This document shows positions 13,540 to 22,404 of a stretch of 31,136 nucleotides of DNA, piece by piece. The stretch comes from OMSK01 sp902492995 (GTDB lineage Bacteria; Bacillota_I; Bacilli_A; RF39; UBA660). Position numbers and translations under genes: made by a program. The notes under the pieces are model-generated. The model did not search any database and was not told where the DNA came from. It saw only the letters and a program-made list of their open reading frames with translations. Position 1 is the first letter of the stretch, and every line of letters starts with the position of its first letter. The DNA lies in contig CABUNR010000012.1 in assembly GCA_902492995.1 (NCBI GenBank), positions 1-31,136 on the forward strand, written 5' to 3'.

Positions 13540-14794
13540 AATTATTATCTTTCAAGAATTCAATTGTTTTTCTCATTTCTGTGTCATATTTTACCATTTC
13601 AATTCCACCAAATAATTTAATAAATTCATCTTTATCCATTTGATATTTTTTAGCCATTTCTTCTGCTTCTTTTTCTGCTTCTTCATCTGTTACTTCTATT
13701 TTTTCTGCTTTTTTAACTTCTTCTAGTAATAATCTTGATGCTACTCTTTTTGTTGATTCTTCTTTCATTTGGTCTCTTAAAGCAGCTTCATCTGCATTTG
13801 TAAATTGATAAAATTGTTCTAAAGTTATTCCTTGCATTTTTAAATTTTCTTCATATTGTCTTAACATACGATCTGTTTCTTCTTTTATCATTGCATCTGG
13901 AATATCAACAGTCATATTAGATATTGCTTTATCTAATATATTATCAATATAATGTTCTTCTGCATGATGTTCTTTATGTGCTTTAATATTTGTTTTTAAT
14001 GTTTCTTTTAGTGTTTCTTCTGAATCAACACCATCAAGAGCTAAATCTTCAAAGAATTCTTTATTTAATTCAGGTAATTTAGTTGTTTTGATTTCATTTA
14101 CTTTTACTTTAAAGACAACTGGTTGACCTTTTAATTCTTCTGCATGGTAATCACTTGGGAATGTTACATTAATATCTTTTTCTTCTCCTTTTTCCATACC
14201 AATTAGTTGTTCTTCAAATCCAGGAATAAATGTATTAGATCCAATTACTAAAGAGTAATTTTCTCCTTTTCCACCTTCAAATGCAACTCCATCTTTAAAT
14301 CCTTCAAAGTCTATTATTGCAGTATCTTTATTTTCAACTTTTCCTTCTTTTGTAACTATCTCTGCATATTTTTGTTTTGTTTCTTCTAATGCTTTTTCTA
14401 CTTCTTCTTCTGTTACTTCAACGCTTTCTTTCTTAACTCCTAATTTTTTGTATTCTCCAAGTTTTACTTCTGGCATTGTTGTAATAGTAAATAAAAATTC
14501 AACATAATCTTTTGTTAATGATTTTAAACTAACTTCTGGTTGTGAGACTATTTCTAAATCTTTATTTTCTTCCATCATTTTTTTATAAGCATCTTGTAAA
14601 ACCATATCTGCTGCTTCTAGCCAAATATTAGTTTCTCCATATTTTTTTATAAATAAATCTTTTGGTGCTTTTCCTTTTCTAAATCCATCTATTTTTGCAT
14701 CTTTACTTACTTTAGTGTATGCTTTATCGCATGCATTAGTCCAGTCCATTCCTTCTACTTTAATTGTTATTTCATGTACATTTTTATTTGCCAT
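13538..14794 (-). CDS. tig: Trigger factor
   Basis: Trigger factor is the ribosome-bound chaperone and prolyl isomerase that meets nascent chains. The 418-residue protein has all three domains. The N-terminal ribosome-binding domain carries the signature GFRKGKAPKDLF (about 38-49). The FKBP-type PPIase domain (about 150-240) carries IDFEGFKDGVAFEGG and IPGFEEQLIGMEKGE, and the C-terminal helical arms follow. AAGGAGG lies before the ATG. It has its own promoter and terminator, so it is a monocistronic unit. Confidence 0.98.
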   Translation of the reverse strand: MANKNVHEITIKVEGMDWTNACDKAYTKVSKDAKIDGFRKGKAPKDLFIKKYGETNIWLEAADMVLQDAYKKMMEENKDLEIVSQPEVSLKSLTKDYVEFLFTITTMPEVKLGEYKKLGVKKESVEVTEEEVEKALEETKQKYAEIVTKEGKVENKDTAIIDFEGFKDGVAFEGGKGENYSLVIGSNTFIPGFEEQLIGMEKGEEKDINVTFPSDYHAEELKGQPVVFKVKVNEIKTTKLPELNKEFFEDLALDGVDSEETLKETLKTNIKAHKEHHAEEHYIDNILDKAISNMTVDIPDAMIKEETDRMLRQYEENLKMQGITLEQFYQFTNADEAALRDQMKEESTKRVASRLLLEEVKKAEKIEVTDEEAEKEAEEMAKKYQMDKDEFIKLFGGIEMVKYDTEMRKTIEFLKDNN

Positions 14795-14817
14795 AATTTC
14801 CTCCTTCTGACCTTTAT

Positions 14818-14846
14818 AGTATATAATAAATTTTCATTTATTACAA
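14818..14846 (-). promoter_or_regulatory. Promoter of tig
   Basis: TTGTAA (14841-14846), 17 bases, TATACT (14818-14823), about 25 bases before the start codon. The -35 lies just behind the greA terminator. Confidence 0.7.
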
Positions 14847-14868
14847 GAAAAAAGCTATATTTTAGCTT
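14847..14868 (-). terminator. Terminator after greA
   Basis: Stem AAGCTA (14863-14868 on the minus strand) / TAGCTT (14852-14857) with a five-base loop and a following T run. It overlaps the greA stop codon. Confidence 0.8.
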
Positions 14869-15332
14869 ATTTTTAATATTTCAATATCATATTTTCCATT
14901 TGGACTATCTACTGAAACTATATCTTTTACTTTTTTATTTAATATAGCTTTTGCAATTGGTGATTCATTTGATATTTTATTATTAAATGGATCTGCTTCT
15001 TTACTACCAACAATTGTATATTCATCTGTTTCATCATCATCTACATACTTAATTGTTACTGTATTTCCAATTGATACTTTATCTGTATTTATTTCTGTTA
15101 TAACAACAGCATTTTCTATCATTGTTTCTAATTCTTTTATTTTATTTTCTACTTCTGCTTGAGATGCTCTAGCTGCATCATATTCTGCATTTTCTGATAA
15201 ATCTCCTAATGCTCTTGCTTCTTTTAAAGCTTGTATTACTTCTGGTCTTTTTTCCATTTTTAAATATTCTAGTTCTTGTTTCATTTCTTCTAAACCAGAT
15301 GTAGTTAAATATACTTCTTTTTTATCTGACAT
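14862..15332 (-). CDS. greA: Transcription elongation factor GreA
   Basis: GreA rescues backtracked RNA polymerase by stimulating cleavage of the nascent RNA. The 156-residue length is standard. The N-terminal coiled coil contains ARALGDLSENAEYDAARASQ, with the acidic Asp and Glu at its tip. The C-terminal FKBP-like domain has GNTVTIKY and SPIAKAILNKKVKDIV. GAGAGGCGAT precedes the ATG. It has its own strong promoter. In Bacillus, trhP1-trhP2-udk-greA are adjacent; here udk is missing from between trhP2 and greA. Confidence 0.97.
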   Translation of the reverse strand: MSDKKEVYLTTSGLEEMKQELEYLKMEKRPEVIQALKEARALGDLSENAEYDAARASQAEVENKIKELETMIENAVVITEINTDKVSIGNTVTIKYVDDDETDEYTIVGSKEADPFNNKISNESPIAKAILNKKVKDIVSVDSPNGKYDIEILKIS

Positions 15333-15364
15333 TTTTATCGCCTCTCTTATTTAGTACTTGCAAA

Positions 15365-15393
15365 ATAATACTACGTTTTCTTTTTTTTGTCAA
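15365..15393 (-). promoter_or_regulatory. Promoter of greA
   Basis: Near-consensus TTGACA (15388-15393), 17 bases, TATTAT (15365-15370). The -35 follows the trhP2 stop by only a few bases, so greA can be transcribed independently. Confidence 0.88.
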
Positions 15394-15397
15394 GTTT

Positions 15398-16597
15398 TTA
15401 TTTATCTATTTTTTTTCTAATCATATCGTACTTTGATATTAAAGAATCTATTTTAATTTGAACTATTTGTTTTGGATGCCTAACTACTTCAATATCATTT
15501 CCATCACTATCTTTTATATTATCAATAGTTATATTTATTATATTATTATTTGGTCCAAATATTTCTACTTCATCACCTATTTTAAAATAATTTCTTTGTT
15601 CTATAGTGGCTACTTTAGTATTTATATCATAATCTAATACTATTCCTAAAAAATCTTGATTTGATATTTCTTCTCTTCCATTATAATAATTACATGTTTG
15701 ATCATTTATGCCATTAAAAAATTGTGGTACGGCATCTCTATTAGCACAGTTTCTAAGTATTTGTTCTGCTTTTTTATCATAAACATAACCTTCTTTATCA
15801 CTTAAATATTCATCTATTACTTTTCTATATGTGCTTACTATAGTTGCTATATAATAAACTGAACGCATTCTTCCCTCAATTTTAAATGATTTAATTCCAA
15901 GATCAATCATATCAGGTATATATTTTAACATTGATAAATCTTTTGCACAAAAGGTAAATGGTTTTTCTCCTTTTAAATAGGTTTTATCTCCTTTAAGATC
16001 AAAATCCCATCTGCATATTTGAGCACAGCCTCCTCTATTTGCATCTCTTCCTGTAAAAACATTTGATAAAACACATCTTCCACTTATTCCTGAACACATT
16101 GCGCCGTGTATAAATACTTCAATATCTATATCTACATTATCTAATATTTCTTTTATATCACTTTTAGTTGCTTCACGTGCAAGGACGATTCTTTTTATTC
16201 CTTCTTTTTTAAAAAATTTACATGCCTCAATATTTAGAGTTGATTTTTGAGTTGATAAATGGATTTCTAAATCAGTATATTTTTTTGCAAGTTCTATTAT
16301 AGTTGGATCACTTACTATAATTGCATCTACGCCACATTTTTCTATTTCTTTTAAGTAATTTATTACTTCTTTTATTTCTTTATTATGAAGTACTATGTTT
16401 ACTGTTACATAAACTTTTGCTTTATGTTCATGAGCAAAAATTACTCCTTCTTTAATTTCTTCAAAAGTAAAATTTTTAGCGTTAGCTCTAAGTCCCAAAA
16501 TAGGACCTCCTATATATACAGCATCTGCACCATATAATATAGCAATTTTAAGTCTTTCTAAATCTCCTGCTGGAGCAAGCAATTCTACATTATTCAT
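15398..16597 (-). CDS. trhP2: U32 family protein, tRNA hydroxylation protein TrhP2 (YrrO-like)
   Basis: U32 proteins of the TrhP/YrrO branch take part in 5-hydroxyuridine formation at the tRNA wobble base, using prephenate-derived chemistry; they are often mislabelled as peptidases or collagenases. The 399-residue protein begins with the family pattern VELLAPAGDLERLKIAI and YGADAVYIGG. It has the conserved cysteine set C168, C175, C191 and C195 (AMCSGISGRC, GGCAQICRWD), thought to hold an iron-sulfur cluster in relatives. The C-terminal beta domain (about 315-399) is present. It overlaps trhP1 by eight bases, so both are co-translated. Confidence 0.88.
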   Translation of the reverse strand: MNNVELLAPAGDLERLKIAILYGADAVYIGGPILGLRANAKNFTFEEIKEGVIFAHEHKAKVYVTVNIVLHNKEIKEVINYLKEIEKCGVDAIIVSDPTIIELAKKYTDLEIHLSTQKSTLNIEACKFFKKEGIKRIVLAREATKSDIKEILDNVDIDIEVFIHGAMCSGISGRCVLSNVFTGRDANRGGCAQICRWDFDLKGDKTYLKGEKPFTFCAKDLSMLKYIPDMIDLGIKSFKIEGRMRSVYYIATIVSTYRKVIDEYLSDKEGYVYDKKAEQILRNCANRDAVPQFFNGINDQTCNYYNGREEISNQDFLGIVLDYDINTKVATIEQRNYFKIGDEVEIFGPNNNIINITIDNIKDSDGNDIEVVRHPKQIVQIKIDSLISKYDMIRKKIDK

Positions 16598-17444
16598 AAT
16601 TCTTCACCTTATATATTGTTTCTTTATATAAAAATCCTTTACTTGTATTATTAAACATTTTATCAATGTCATTTGAAGTAATAACATCTTTATTTTTTAT
16701 TATATAAATAAATATATTTTTATCTATATCAAATGAATTAAATATTAAATATTCTATATCTATTTCTTTTAACTTTTCTATTAAATCTATAGCATTTAAT
16801 ATATAATTTGAATATACTTCCGTATTATATTTATTTTCAAGTATTCTATATTCTTTATTTTCTTTTTCTATATGATATTTTAAACTCTCATCTTCTATAT
16901 TAAAACTTTTTAAATAATTTGTTATTAATTTTCTTTCACTTGCGAATATTGGAATATAACCAAATACTTGAACAAATAGTTTTGAATTTGAATTTCTTTT
17001 TATATCTATTATTTCATCTAGTGTTATTTCGTTTGATAAATATGCCATCTCAGCACCCATCATATTCCAATAATTTATTGTTGCATAATTTGTTACAGAG
17101 TGTTCTTCACTAAAGACAAGATTTAATTTTAGATTTAATTCTTGTTTTAAATTAATAAGTGCTACATCATAATAAAAAACACCATCTATTTTATATTCTT
17201 CAAATTCTTTTAGTACCTCTTTTAAATATTTTAAATCATTATTATGAAAATTTCTATTAAGTGATACAAACAATTCTTTATTTTTTTCTTTTAAAAGTTC
17301 ATTTATTTCTTTTATGTCAAATAAGCTAAAATAAGTAGGCATATTTATACTCATATCTTTAAGTCCTATTAAAAAACCATCTACGTCATTAATTAGATCA
17401 AGCATTTCTTCTTTATTTGATGGCATTACAATTATTTTAGACAT
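16590..17444 (-). CDS. trhP1: U32 family protein, TrhP1 (YrrN-like)
   Basis: This is the shorter U32 partner (284 residues) normally encoded just before trhP2 and needed with it for tRNA wobble uridine hydroxylation in B. subtilis. The TIM-barrel-like pattern is visible: DGFLIGLKDMSIN, LFVSLNRNFHNNDLK, DGVFYYDVAL and LVFSEEHSVTNYATINYW. It lacks the four-cysteine cluster of TrhP2, as expected for YrrN. The ATG at 17442-17444 is chosen because AGAGGTGAT precedes it directly; an in-frame codon nine residues earlier has no ribosome site. The assignment rests on fold pattern and gene order. Confidence 0.8.
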   Translation of the reverse strand: MSKIIVMPSNKEEMLDLINDVDGFLIGLKDMSINMPTYFSLFDIKEINELLKEKNKELFVSLNRNFHNNDLKYLKEVLKEFEEYKIDGVFYYDVALINLKQELNLKLNLVFSEEHSVTNYATINYWNMMGAEMAYLSNEITLDEIIDIKRNSNSKLFVQVFGYIPIFASERKLITNYLKSFNIEDESLKYHIEKENKEYRILENKYNTEVYSNYILNAIDLIEKLKEIDIEYLIFNSFDIDKNIFIYIIKNKDVITSNDIDKMFNNTSKGFLYKETIYKVKNYE

Positions 17445-17469
17445 AAAATCACCTCTTTTATATTCTAAC

Positions 17470-17506
17470 AAAAAATAGTAGAAATTTCTACATATTTCTA
17501 CTATTT
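17470..17506 (-). terminator. Terminator after uvrC
   Basis: A 13-base perfect stem AAATAGTAGAAAT (17473-17485) / ATTTCTACTATTT (17494-17506) with an eight-base loop, followed by T on the minus strand. It lies 15 bases past the uvrC stop. Confidence 0.85.
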
Positions 17507-17521
17507 AGATTAATTTAAATT

Positions 17522-19297
17522 TTAATTTTTTAGATAATTATTTAAAAATTCTTTTAATGTTATAGCTACATTATGAGGTATTATTTCACTTAATTGTTCA
17601 ATAGGTGTTTCTTTAATTTTATTTATTGTTTTATATTTTTTTAGTAATTCTTTTTTCCTTACTTCTCCAATACCTTCTATATTATCTAAAATGCTTGAAA
17701 TCGAGCCTTTACTTCTTATGTTTTTATGATAACTTATAGTAAAATTATGTACTTCATCTTGCATTCTTTCTAAGTAATAAAATAAATTACTTCTTTTGTT
17801 TATTTTTATTTCTTCAATAGGATCATTAGCAAGTAAGCTATCGGTTGTATGTTTGTCATCTTTTTTTAATCCTACAACCTTTATATTTAAATTTAAACTT
17901 TTAAGTACTTCTCTAGCTATATTCATCTGGCCTATTCCACCATCTACAATAATTAAGTCTGGTTTTTCTAAATCATCTTTTAATACTCTAAAATATCTTC
18001 TATATATAACTTCTCTCATTGTTCCATAATCATCATTTTTGTCATTTGTTATTTTATATTTTCTATAATCATTTTTTGATGGTTTTCCACTCTTAAAAAC
18101 AACCATTCCTGATACATTAAATGTTCCAAAAAGATTTGAATTATCAAATAATTCTATTCTATCTAATTTATCTAAATTTAAAATATTTTTCAATTCTTCG
18201 TTTGCTAGATATGTTTTTTCTTCATCTTTTTTTATTATTTCGTAATCATTTTCTATTTTTATTTTTGCATTATCATTTGCCATTTCTATTAATTTATTTT
18301 TTACTCCTTTAATTGGAGTTTTTACATTAGTCTCTAAATATTCTTCTAATATTTTAGTATCTACTATATCTGGGACTAATACTTCTTTTGGAATAAGAAC
18401 ATTTTTTTTATAAAAAGTGGCAATGAATCTTGTTAATTCTTCTCCTACTTCATCTATTAGTTCTATTGTTTTAGATATTCTTTCTTGAATTCTTCCATTT
18501 CTTATAAAAAATATTTGGATACTTAAATATCCTTTAAATACATAATAACCTATTACATCTCTATCAATATTATCTGTTATTTCTATTTTTTGTTTTGTTA
18601 AGGTTATTTTTATATAATCTATCATGTCTTTTATTTCTTTTGCTTTTTCAAATTCTAATTTTTCAGCATATTTATTCATATCATTTGTTAATTTGTTTGT
18701 AACTATTTCATGATTTCCTTTTAAAAATTCAATTATTTCTTTTTCCATCTCTTTTATTTTTTCTTTATCTACATTATAAACACAATATCCTAAACATTGT
18801 TTAATATGATAATAAAGACATGGTTCTTTTTTATATGTATTACATTTTCTTAAAGGGTATATTCTATTAAGTAAATTTACTGTTTCTCGTGCTGCGGTTA
18901 CATTTGGATATGGTCCATATAATCTATCTTTATTTTTTTTTCTTCCTAAGTGTCTTACAATTTGTAAGCGAGGTGATGCTTCTTTAGTTAATTCTATATA
19001 TGGATAACTTTTATCATCTCTAAGTAATATATTGTATTTAGGATCATATTTTTTTATTAAATTTATTTCTAGTATTAATGATTCTGTTTCTGATTCTACA
19101 ACTATATATTCAAAGTCTTTTATTTCACTTACTAATTTTGCTGTTTTACCTGTATGTGTTCTATTAAAATATGAAGATACTCTTCTTTTTAATTTTTTAG
19201 CTTTTCCAACATATATAATTACATTATCTTTATTCTTCATCAAATAACAACCTGGTTTATCTGGCAAAATTTCTAATTTTTTCTTAATTAATTCCAT
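17522..19297 (-). CDS. uvrC: UvrABC system protein C
   Basis: UvrC makes the dual incision of nucleotide excision repair, working with UvrA and UvrB. The 591-residue protein has the GIY-YIG nuclease domain at the N-terminus (PGCYLMKNKDNVIIYVGKAK, then LKRRVSSYF). A cysteine cluster CNTYKKEPCLYYHIKQCLGYC follows, then the UVR motif (about 195-230). The RNase H-like second nuclease carries ELFDNSN and VDGGIGQMN, and the helix-hairpin-helix end carries IEGIGEVRKKELLKKY. The ATG at 19295-19297 is taken because the GTG three codons earlier lies inside its ribosome site AGGTGAT. It is followed by a strong terminator. Confidence 0.97.
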   Translation of the reverse strand: MELIKKKLEILPDKPGCYLMKNKDNVIIYVGKAKKLKRRVSSYFNRTHTGKTAKLVSEIKDFEYIVVESETESLILEINLIKKYDPKYNILLRDDKSYPYIELTKEASPRLQIVRHLGRKKNKDRLYGPYPNVTAARETVNLLNRIYPLRKCNTYKKEPCLYYHIKQCLGYCVYNVDKEKIKEMEKEIIEFLKGNHEIVTNKLTNDMNKYAEKLEFEKAKEIKDMIDYIKITLTKQKIEITDNIDRDVIGYYVFKGYLSIQIFFIRNGRIQERISKTIELIDEVGEELTRFIATFYKKNVLIPKEVLVPDIVDTKILEEYLETNVKTPIKGVKNKLIEMANDNAKIKIENDYEIIKKDEEKTYLANEELKNILNLDKLDRIELFDNSNLFGTFNVSGMVVFKSGKPSKNDYRKYKITNDKNDDYGTMREVIYRRYFRVLKDDLEKPDLIIVDGGIGQMNIAREVLKSLNLNIKVVGLKKDDKHTTDSLLANDPIEEIKINKRSNLFYYLERMQDEVHNFTISYHKNIRSKGSISSILDNIEGIGEVRKKELLKKYKTINKIKETPIEQLSEIIPHNVAITLKEFLNNYLKN

Positions 19298-19313
19298 ATA
19301 TATCACCTTTTAT

Positions 19314-19322
19314 ATTATAACA
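19314..19322 (-). promoter_or_regulatory. Extended -10 promoter of uvrC
   Basis: TGTTATAAT fits the extended -10 form TGnTATAAT, 16 bases before the uvrC ATG. No good -35 is seen at the usual distance. Confidence 0.5.
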
Positions 19323-19341
19323 AAAATAAAGCTAAATGGTT

Positions 19342-21750
19342 CTATATTTTTATTACTGCTTGTCCTTCACTTTTGTTAGCGTCTCCTTCATAGTTTTTAT
19401 ATGAATAATTTTTAAGTAAATTGCTATGTAATATTTTTAATTTCTTTTTTAAAATAATTTCATTTAAATCATTATTTGACATACCTATTCTTATATCTTC
19501 TACTTTGTATCCATTATCCTCCATAGCTTTTACTTGGTCTTTTATGCCTCTAATTAATGCTTCATATAATTCATTTAATTTATCTTTATGTTTAATAAAA
19601 CCATTCTTTATCTCAACATTATTAAAAATAATATAGTTTTTTTCTATATTGTAAAATGCAGTTGATTTTGCAATTACATTTTTCATAGAATCATATATAA
19701 TTAAATTTTTTATAGCTGGATTAATCATACTTTGAATCATTATATCTTCACCTTCAGCATTTAGTTTACTACAACAATCACATATATAACCTAATACTAT
19801 ATTTATTGGATTATCTCTACTTGGCCAATAATAATTTATTTTATTTTGTTCTTGATCTATTAAATTTGAAAAATATTTTTCTTCTACCTTTTTAGCTTTT
19901 TCATATAATCTTTCTATTTTATCAAATTCATCTTGGTTTATATATGAACTAAGTATTTCTGTAACATTATTTAACAAATTATTTTCTTTTTTTATAATAA
20001 AGACATTTTCATTTAGATATTTTATAACATTATCTAAAGATATAATTTTCTTTTCTTTTTTTAATTTATTTAATAATTTTTTATCTATAATATTATTTTC
20101 TTTTTTTACTTTAGCATTCAATATTCCTATTTGTTCTTTTTTACTTTCTAAAATTGCTTTAAATATTACTTCGTAATTATTATATAATTTTGAAGCTATT
20201 TCTATAAATTTAGGATGATTATACTCATTTAAAAATATTGTGCTTATTTTTTCATTATATTCTTTTAATTCTATATTAGAAAATATTTTATGTATATCTT
20301 TTATATCATATAAATTAATAATTTCTTTTATTTTTACTAAGATATCTTTTTGTTTATTTAATCCACTATTAAATAAGCCTAAAATATAACACATTTTGTA
20401 AAAATCACTATAATAAATTTCCTTTATATTTAAATTATCAAACAAATCATTATATAATTTTACATTATTTGAAAGTCCTTTTACATTATCATTATTTATT
20501 AAAAGTTCATCAAGTATTTTAGCATTTATATTATTAAAGTTAAAATTAGGTACTATATCTAGTATTTCTTTAGCTTTTATTATATTTTGTGTACCAAATT
20601 TTTCTATAAAAAATGATGGTAATGTATGATTTTTTATTGTTATTATAACATTGTTATCAAAGGCATTTTCTTCTATTGTTTTAATATTATCATTTATATT
20701 AATAGTTTTTAAATTATTATTTTTGAATGCTTCCTTTTTTATGATTTTTAAGTTATTTGATAATTTTAAATTACTTATTTCATTATTTTTAAATGCTTCA
20801 CTTTCTATTTTTTCTATATTATCTGGTATTATTAATTCTTCTATTAAATTATTTTTAAATGTATTTGCATTTATTTCTTTTAATGTTTTATTTAATGTAA
20901 GTTTTTTTATTTTATTTGAATTAAATGCTCCACTTGCTATATAACTTATATTACACGGTATTATTAATTCTTCTATTAAGTTATTATAAAATGCCTCATT
21001 TTTTATTATTCTTAATTTTTGATTAAATATTATCTTTTTAATTTTATTATTTTTGAATGCTTTATTTTCTATATTTTCTAAGTTTTCATTTATTTTTAAA
21101 ATATTAATTTTATTATTTTTAAATGCTTCATTTTCTATTGTTTTTAATTTTTCATTTAATTTTAATTTTTCTATTTCATTATTTTTAAAGCATTCTTCTT
21201 TAATGGTTAATATGTTATTTGGTATTATTAGTTCATCTATTTTATTATTTAAAAATGCTTGTTTTCCTATTTTTTCTATATTTTCCTTTAATATTAGTTT
21301 TTTTATTTTGTTATTACTGAAAGAAGAATCTTCTATTTCTTTTAAATTATCACTTAATATTAAATTTTCTATTAGATTATTCATAAATGCTTTTTCTTTT
21401 ATATAAATTACACTAATAGGTATTATTATTTTTTTTATTTTGTTATTCATAAATAATGATTTATTAATTTCTTCAATATTAGTTAAAATATTTAAATCTT
21501 CTATTAGATTATTCATAAATGCATATGAACCAATATATTTAATATTTTCATCTAATGTTAGTTCTGTTATTTTATTATTATAAAATGCTTTTTCTTCTAT
21601 TATTTTTAAAGTTTTAGGAAGTATTAGCATTTTAATATTTGATGAATAAAAAGCACTGTTTTGAATACAATATATTCCATCATTTACTTTTAAACTTTCT
21701 ATATTTGAAAATGAATATTGTTCTTTTTTTATATAATTTTCTTCTTTCAC
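19342..21750 (-). CDS. Leucine-rich repeat (BspA-like) protein, cytoplasmic, with unknown C-terminal domain
   Basis: The 802-residue protein begins with fifteen complete and one partial 22-residue repeats from about residue 33 to 380. Their form is AFxNNxIxxLxIPxNIxxIxxx, the BspA-type leucine-rich repeat. The remaining 400 residues are mostly helical. They end in a compact region with WPSRDNPINIVLGYICDCCS, a KNVIAKS strand and FNNVEI, which I cannot assign. There is no signal peptide, membrane segment or sorting signal, so it should be cytoplasmic, unlike most BspA-like proteins. The start is the GTG at 21748-21750 with AGGTGAT before it; an upstream TTG would place the ribosome site inside the gene. 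It has its own promoter, divergent from the yigZ-like gene. Confidence 0.85.
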   Translation of the reverse strand: MKEENYIKKEQYSFSNIESLKVNDGIYCIQNSAFYSSNIKMLILPKTLKIIEEKAFYNNKITELTLDENIKYIGSYAFMNNLIEDLNILTNIEEINKSLFMNNKIKKIIIPISVIYIKEKAFMNNLIENLILSDNLKEIEDSSFSNNKIKKLILKENIEKIGKQAFLNNKIDELIIPNNILTIKEECFKNNEIEKLKLNEKLKTIENEAFKNNKINILKINENLENIENKAFKNNKIKKIIFNQKLRIIKNEAFYNNLIEELIIPCNISYIASGAFNSNKIKKLTLNKTLKEINANTFKNNLIEELIIPDNIEKIESEAFKNNEISNLKLSNNLKIIKKEAFKNNNLKTININDNIKTIEENAFDNNVIITIKNHTLPSFFIEKFGTQNIIKAKEILDIVPNFNFNNINAKILDELLINNDNVKGLSNNVKLYNDLFDNLNIKEIYYSDFYKMCYILGLFNSGLNKQKDILVKIKEIINLYDIKDIHKIFSNIELKEYNEKISTIFLNEYNHPKFIEIASKLYNNYEVIFKAILESKKEQIGILNAKVKKENNIIDKKLLNKLKKEKKIISLDNVIKYLNENVFIIKKENNLLNNVTEILSSYINQDEFDKIERLYEKAKKVEEKYFSNLIDQEQNKINYYWPSRDNPINIVLGYICDCCSKLNAEGEDIMIQSMINPAIKNLIIYDSMKNVIAKSTAFYNIEKNYIIFNNVEIKNGFIKHKDKLNELYEALIRGIKDQVKAMEDNGYKVEDIRIGMSNNDLNEIILKKKLKILHSNLLKNYSYKNYEGDANKSEGQAVIKI
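20665..21654 (-). repeat. Fifteen 66-base coding repeats of the LRR protein
   Basis: The protein repeats have a strict period of 22 residues (66 bases) without insertions. At the DNA level they are diverged, sharing mainly the A/T-rich codons for AFxNNxI. They look like old internal duplication with selection on the protein, not a recent tandem expansion. Confidence 0.8.
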
Positions 21751-21771
21751 TTTATCACCTAATTGCAAGTT

Positions 21772-21800
21772 ATATTATCATTTATAGAATTAGAAGTCAA
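21772..21800 (-). promoter_or_regulatory. Promoter of the LRR protein gene
   Basis: TTGACT (21795-21800), 17 bases, TAATAT (21772-21777). Transcription should start about 15 bases before the GTG start codon, leaving the AGGTGAT ribosome site intact and excluding the upstream TTG as start. Confidence 0.8.
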
Positions 21801-21828
21801 ATTATGATACAATTAAATTGGTGATTTT

Positions 21829-22395
21829 ATGTATACAATTAGTAGTGATGTAGAAAATACTATTATTATAAATAAATCAAAATTTATTTGTTGTTTAATT
21901 AAAATAAATAATGTAGATGATATTTCATATAATCTTTTTTTATTAAAAAATAAATATAGTAATGCGACTCATTATTGTTATTCATATATTTTAAAAAATA
22001 TTAAGGGTAAAAGTGATGATGGTGAACCTTCTGGAACAGCGGGTATGCCTATTTTAAATGTTTTAGAAAATAAAAAATTAGATAATATATTATGCGTTGT
22101 TATAAGATATTTTGGAGGTATTAAATTAGGAGCTGGTGGACTTGTTAGAGCTTATACTAAAGCTGTTACAGAAGCTTTAGACAAGACGGAAATTAAGGAA
22201 ATAAAAGAATGTTTTAAGGTTACTATTTCATTTAATTATGATAATATCAAATATGTGGATAACACTTTTAAAGATAATATTATTCTTGATAAATCATTTA
22301 ATGATAAAGTTTTTTATACAATATTAGTACCTATAGAAGATGAAGATAAAATTTTAAATTTTAATATTATTAAAAAAGAAAACATACTATTTTAA
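21829..22395 (+). CDS. YigZ/IMPACT family protein
   Basis: This is the only + strand gene of the window. The 188-residue protein carries the YigZ/IMPACT signature: KSDDGEPSGTAGMPILNVLE, VIRYFGGIKLGAGGLVRAY and AVTEAL. The family is conserved from bacteria (YvyE/YigZ) to eukaryotic IMPACT, a regulator of Gcn2. The bacterial role is uncertain, with links to translation. The C-terminal ferredoxin-like domain is shorter than usual, ending shortly after TILVPIED. GGTGAT precedes the ATG. A TACAAT at 21808-21813 may be its -10, but no matching -35 is evident. Confidence 0.92.
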   Translation: MYTISSDVENTIIINKSKFICCLIKINNVDDISYNLFLLKNKYSNATHYCYSYILKNIKGKSDDGEPSGTAGMPILNVLENKKLDNILCVVIRYFGGIKLGAGGLVRAYTKAVTEALDKTEIKEIKECFKVTISFNYDNIKYVDNTFKDNIILDKSFNDKVFYTILVPIEDEDKILNFNIIKKENILF

Positions 22396-22404
22396 GTATG
22401 TTTT
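22379..22404. terminator. Bidirectional terminator between convergent genes
   Basis: Ten-base stem AAAACATACT (22379-22388) / AGTATGTTTT (22395-22404) with a six-base loop, and A/T runs on both sides. It covers both stop codons of the convergent yigZ-like and M23 peptidase genes and serves both. Confidence 0.85.

Noticed and set aside
20665..21654. CRISPR-like or satellite repeat array
   Set aside because: The 66-base period is coding: it matches 22-residue leucine-rich repeats in one open frame, and the DNA copies are diverged without constant spacers.
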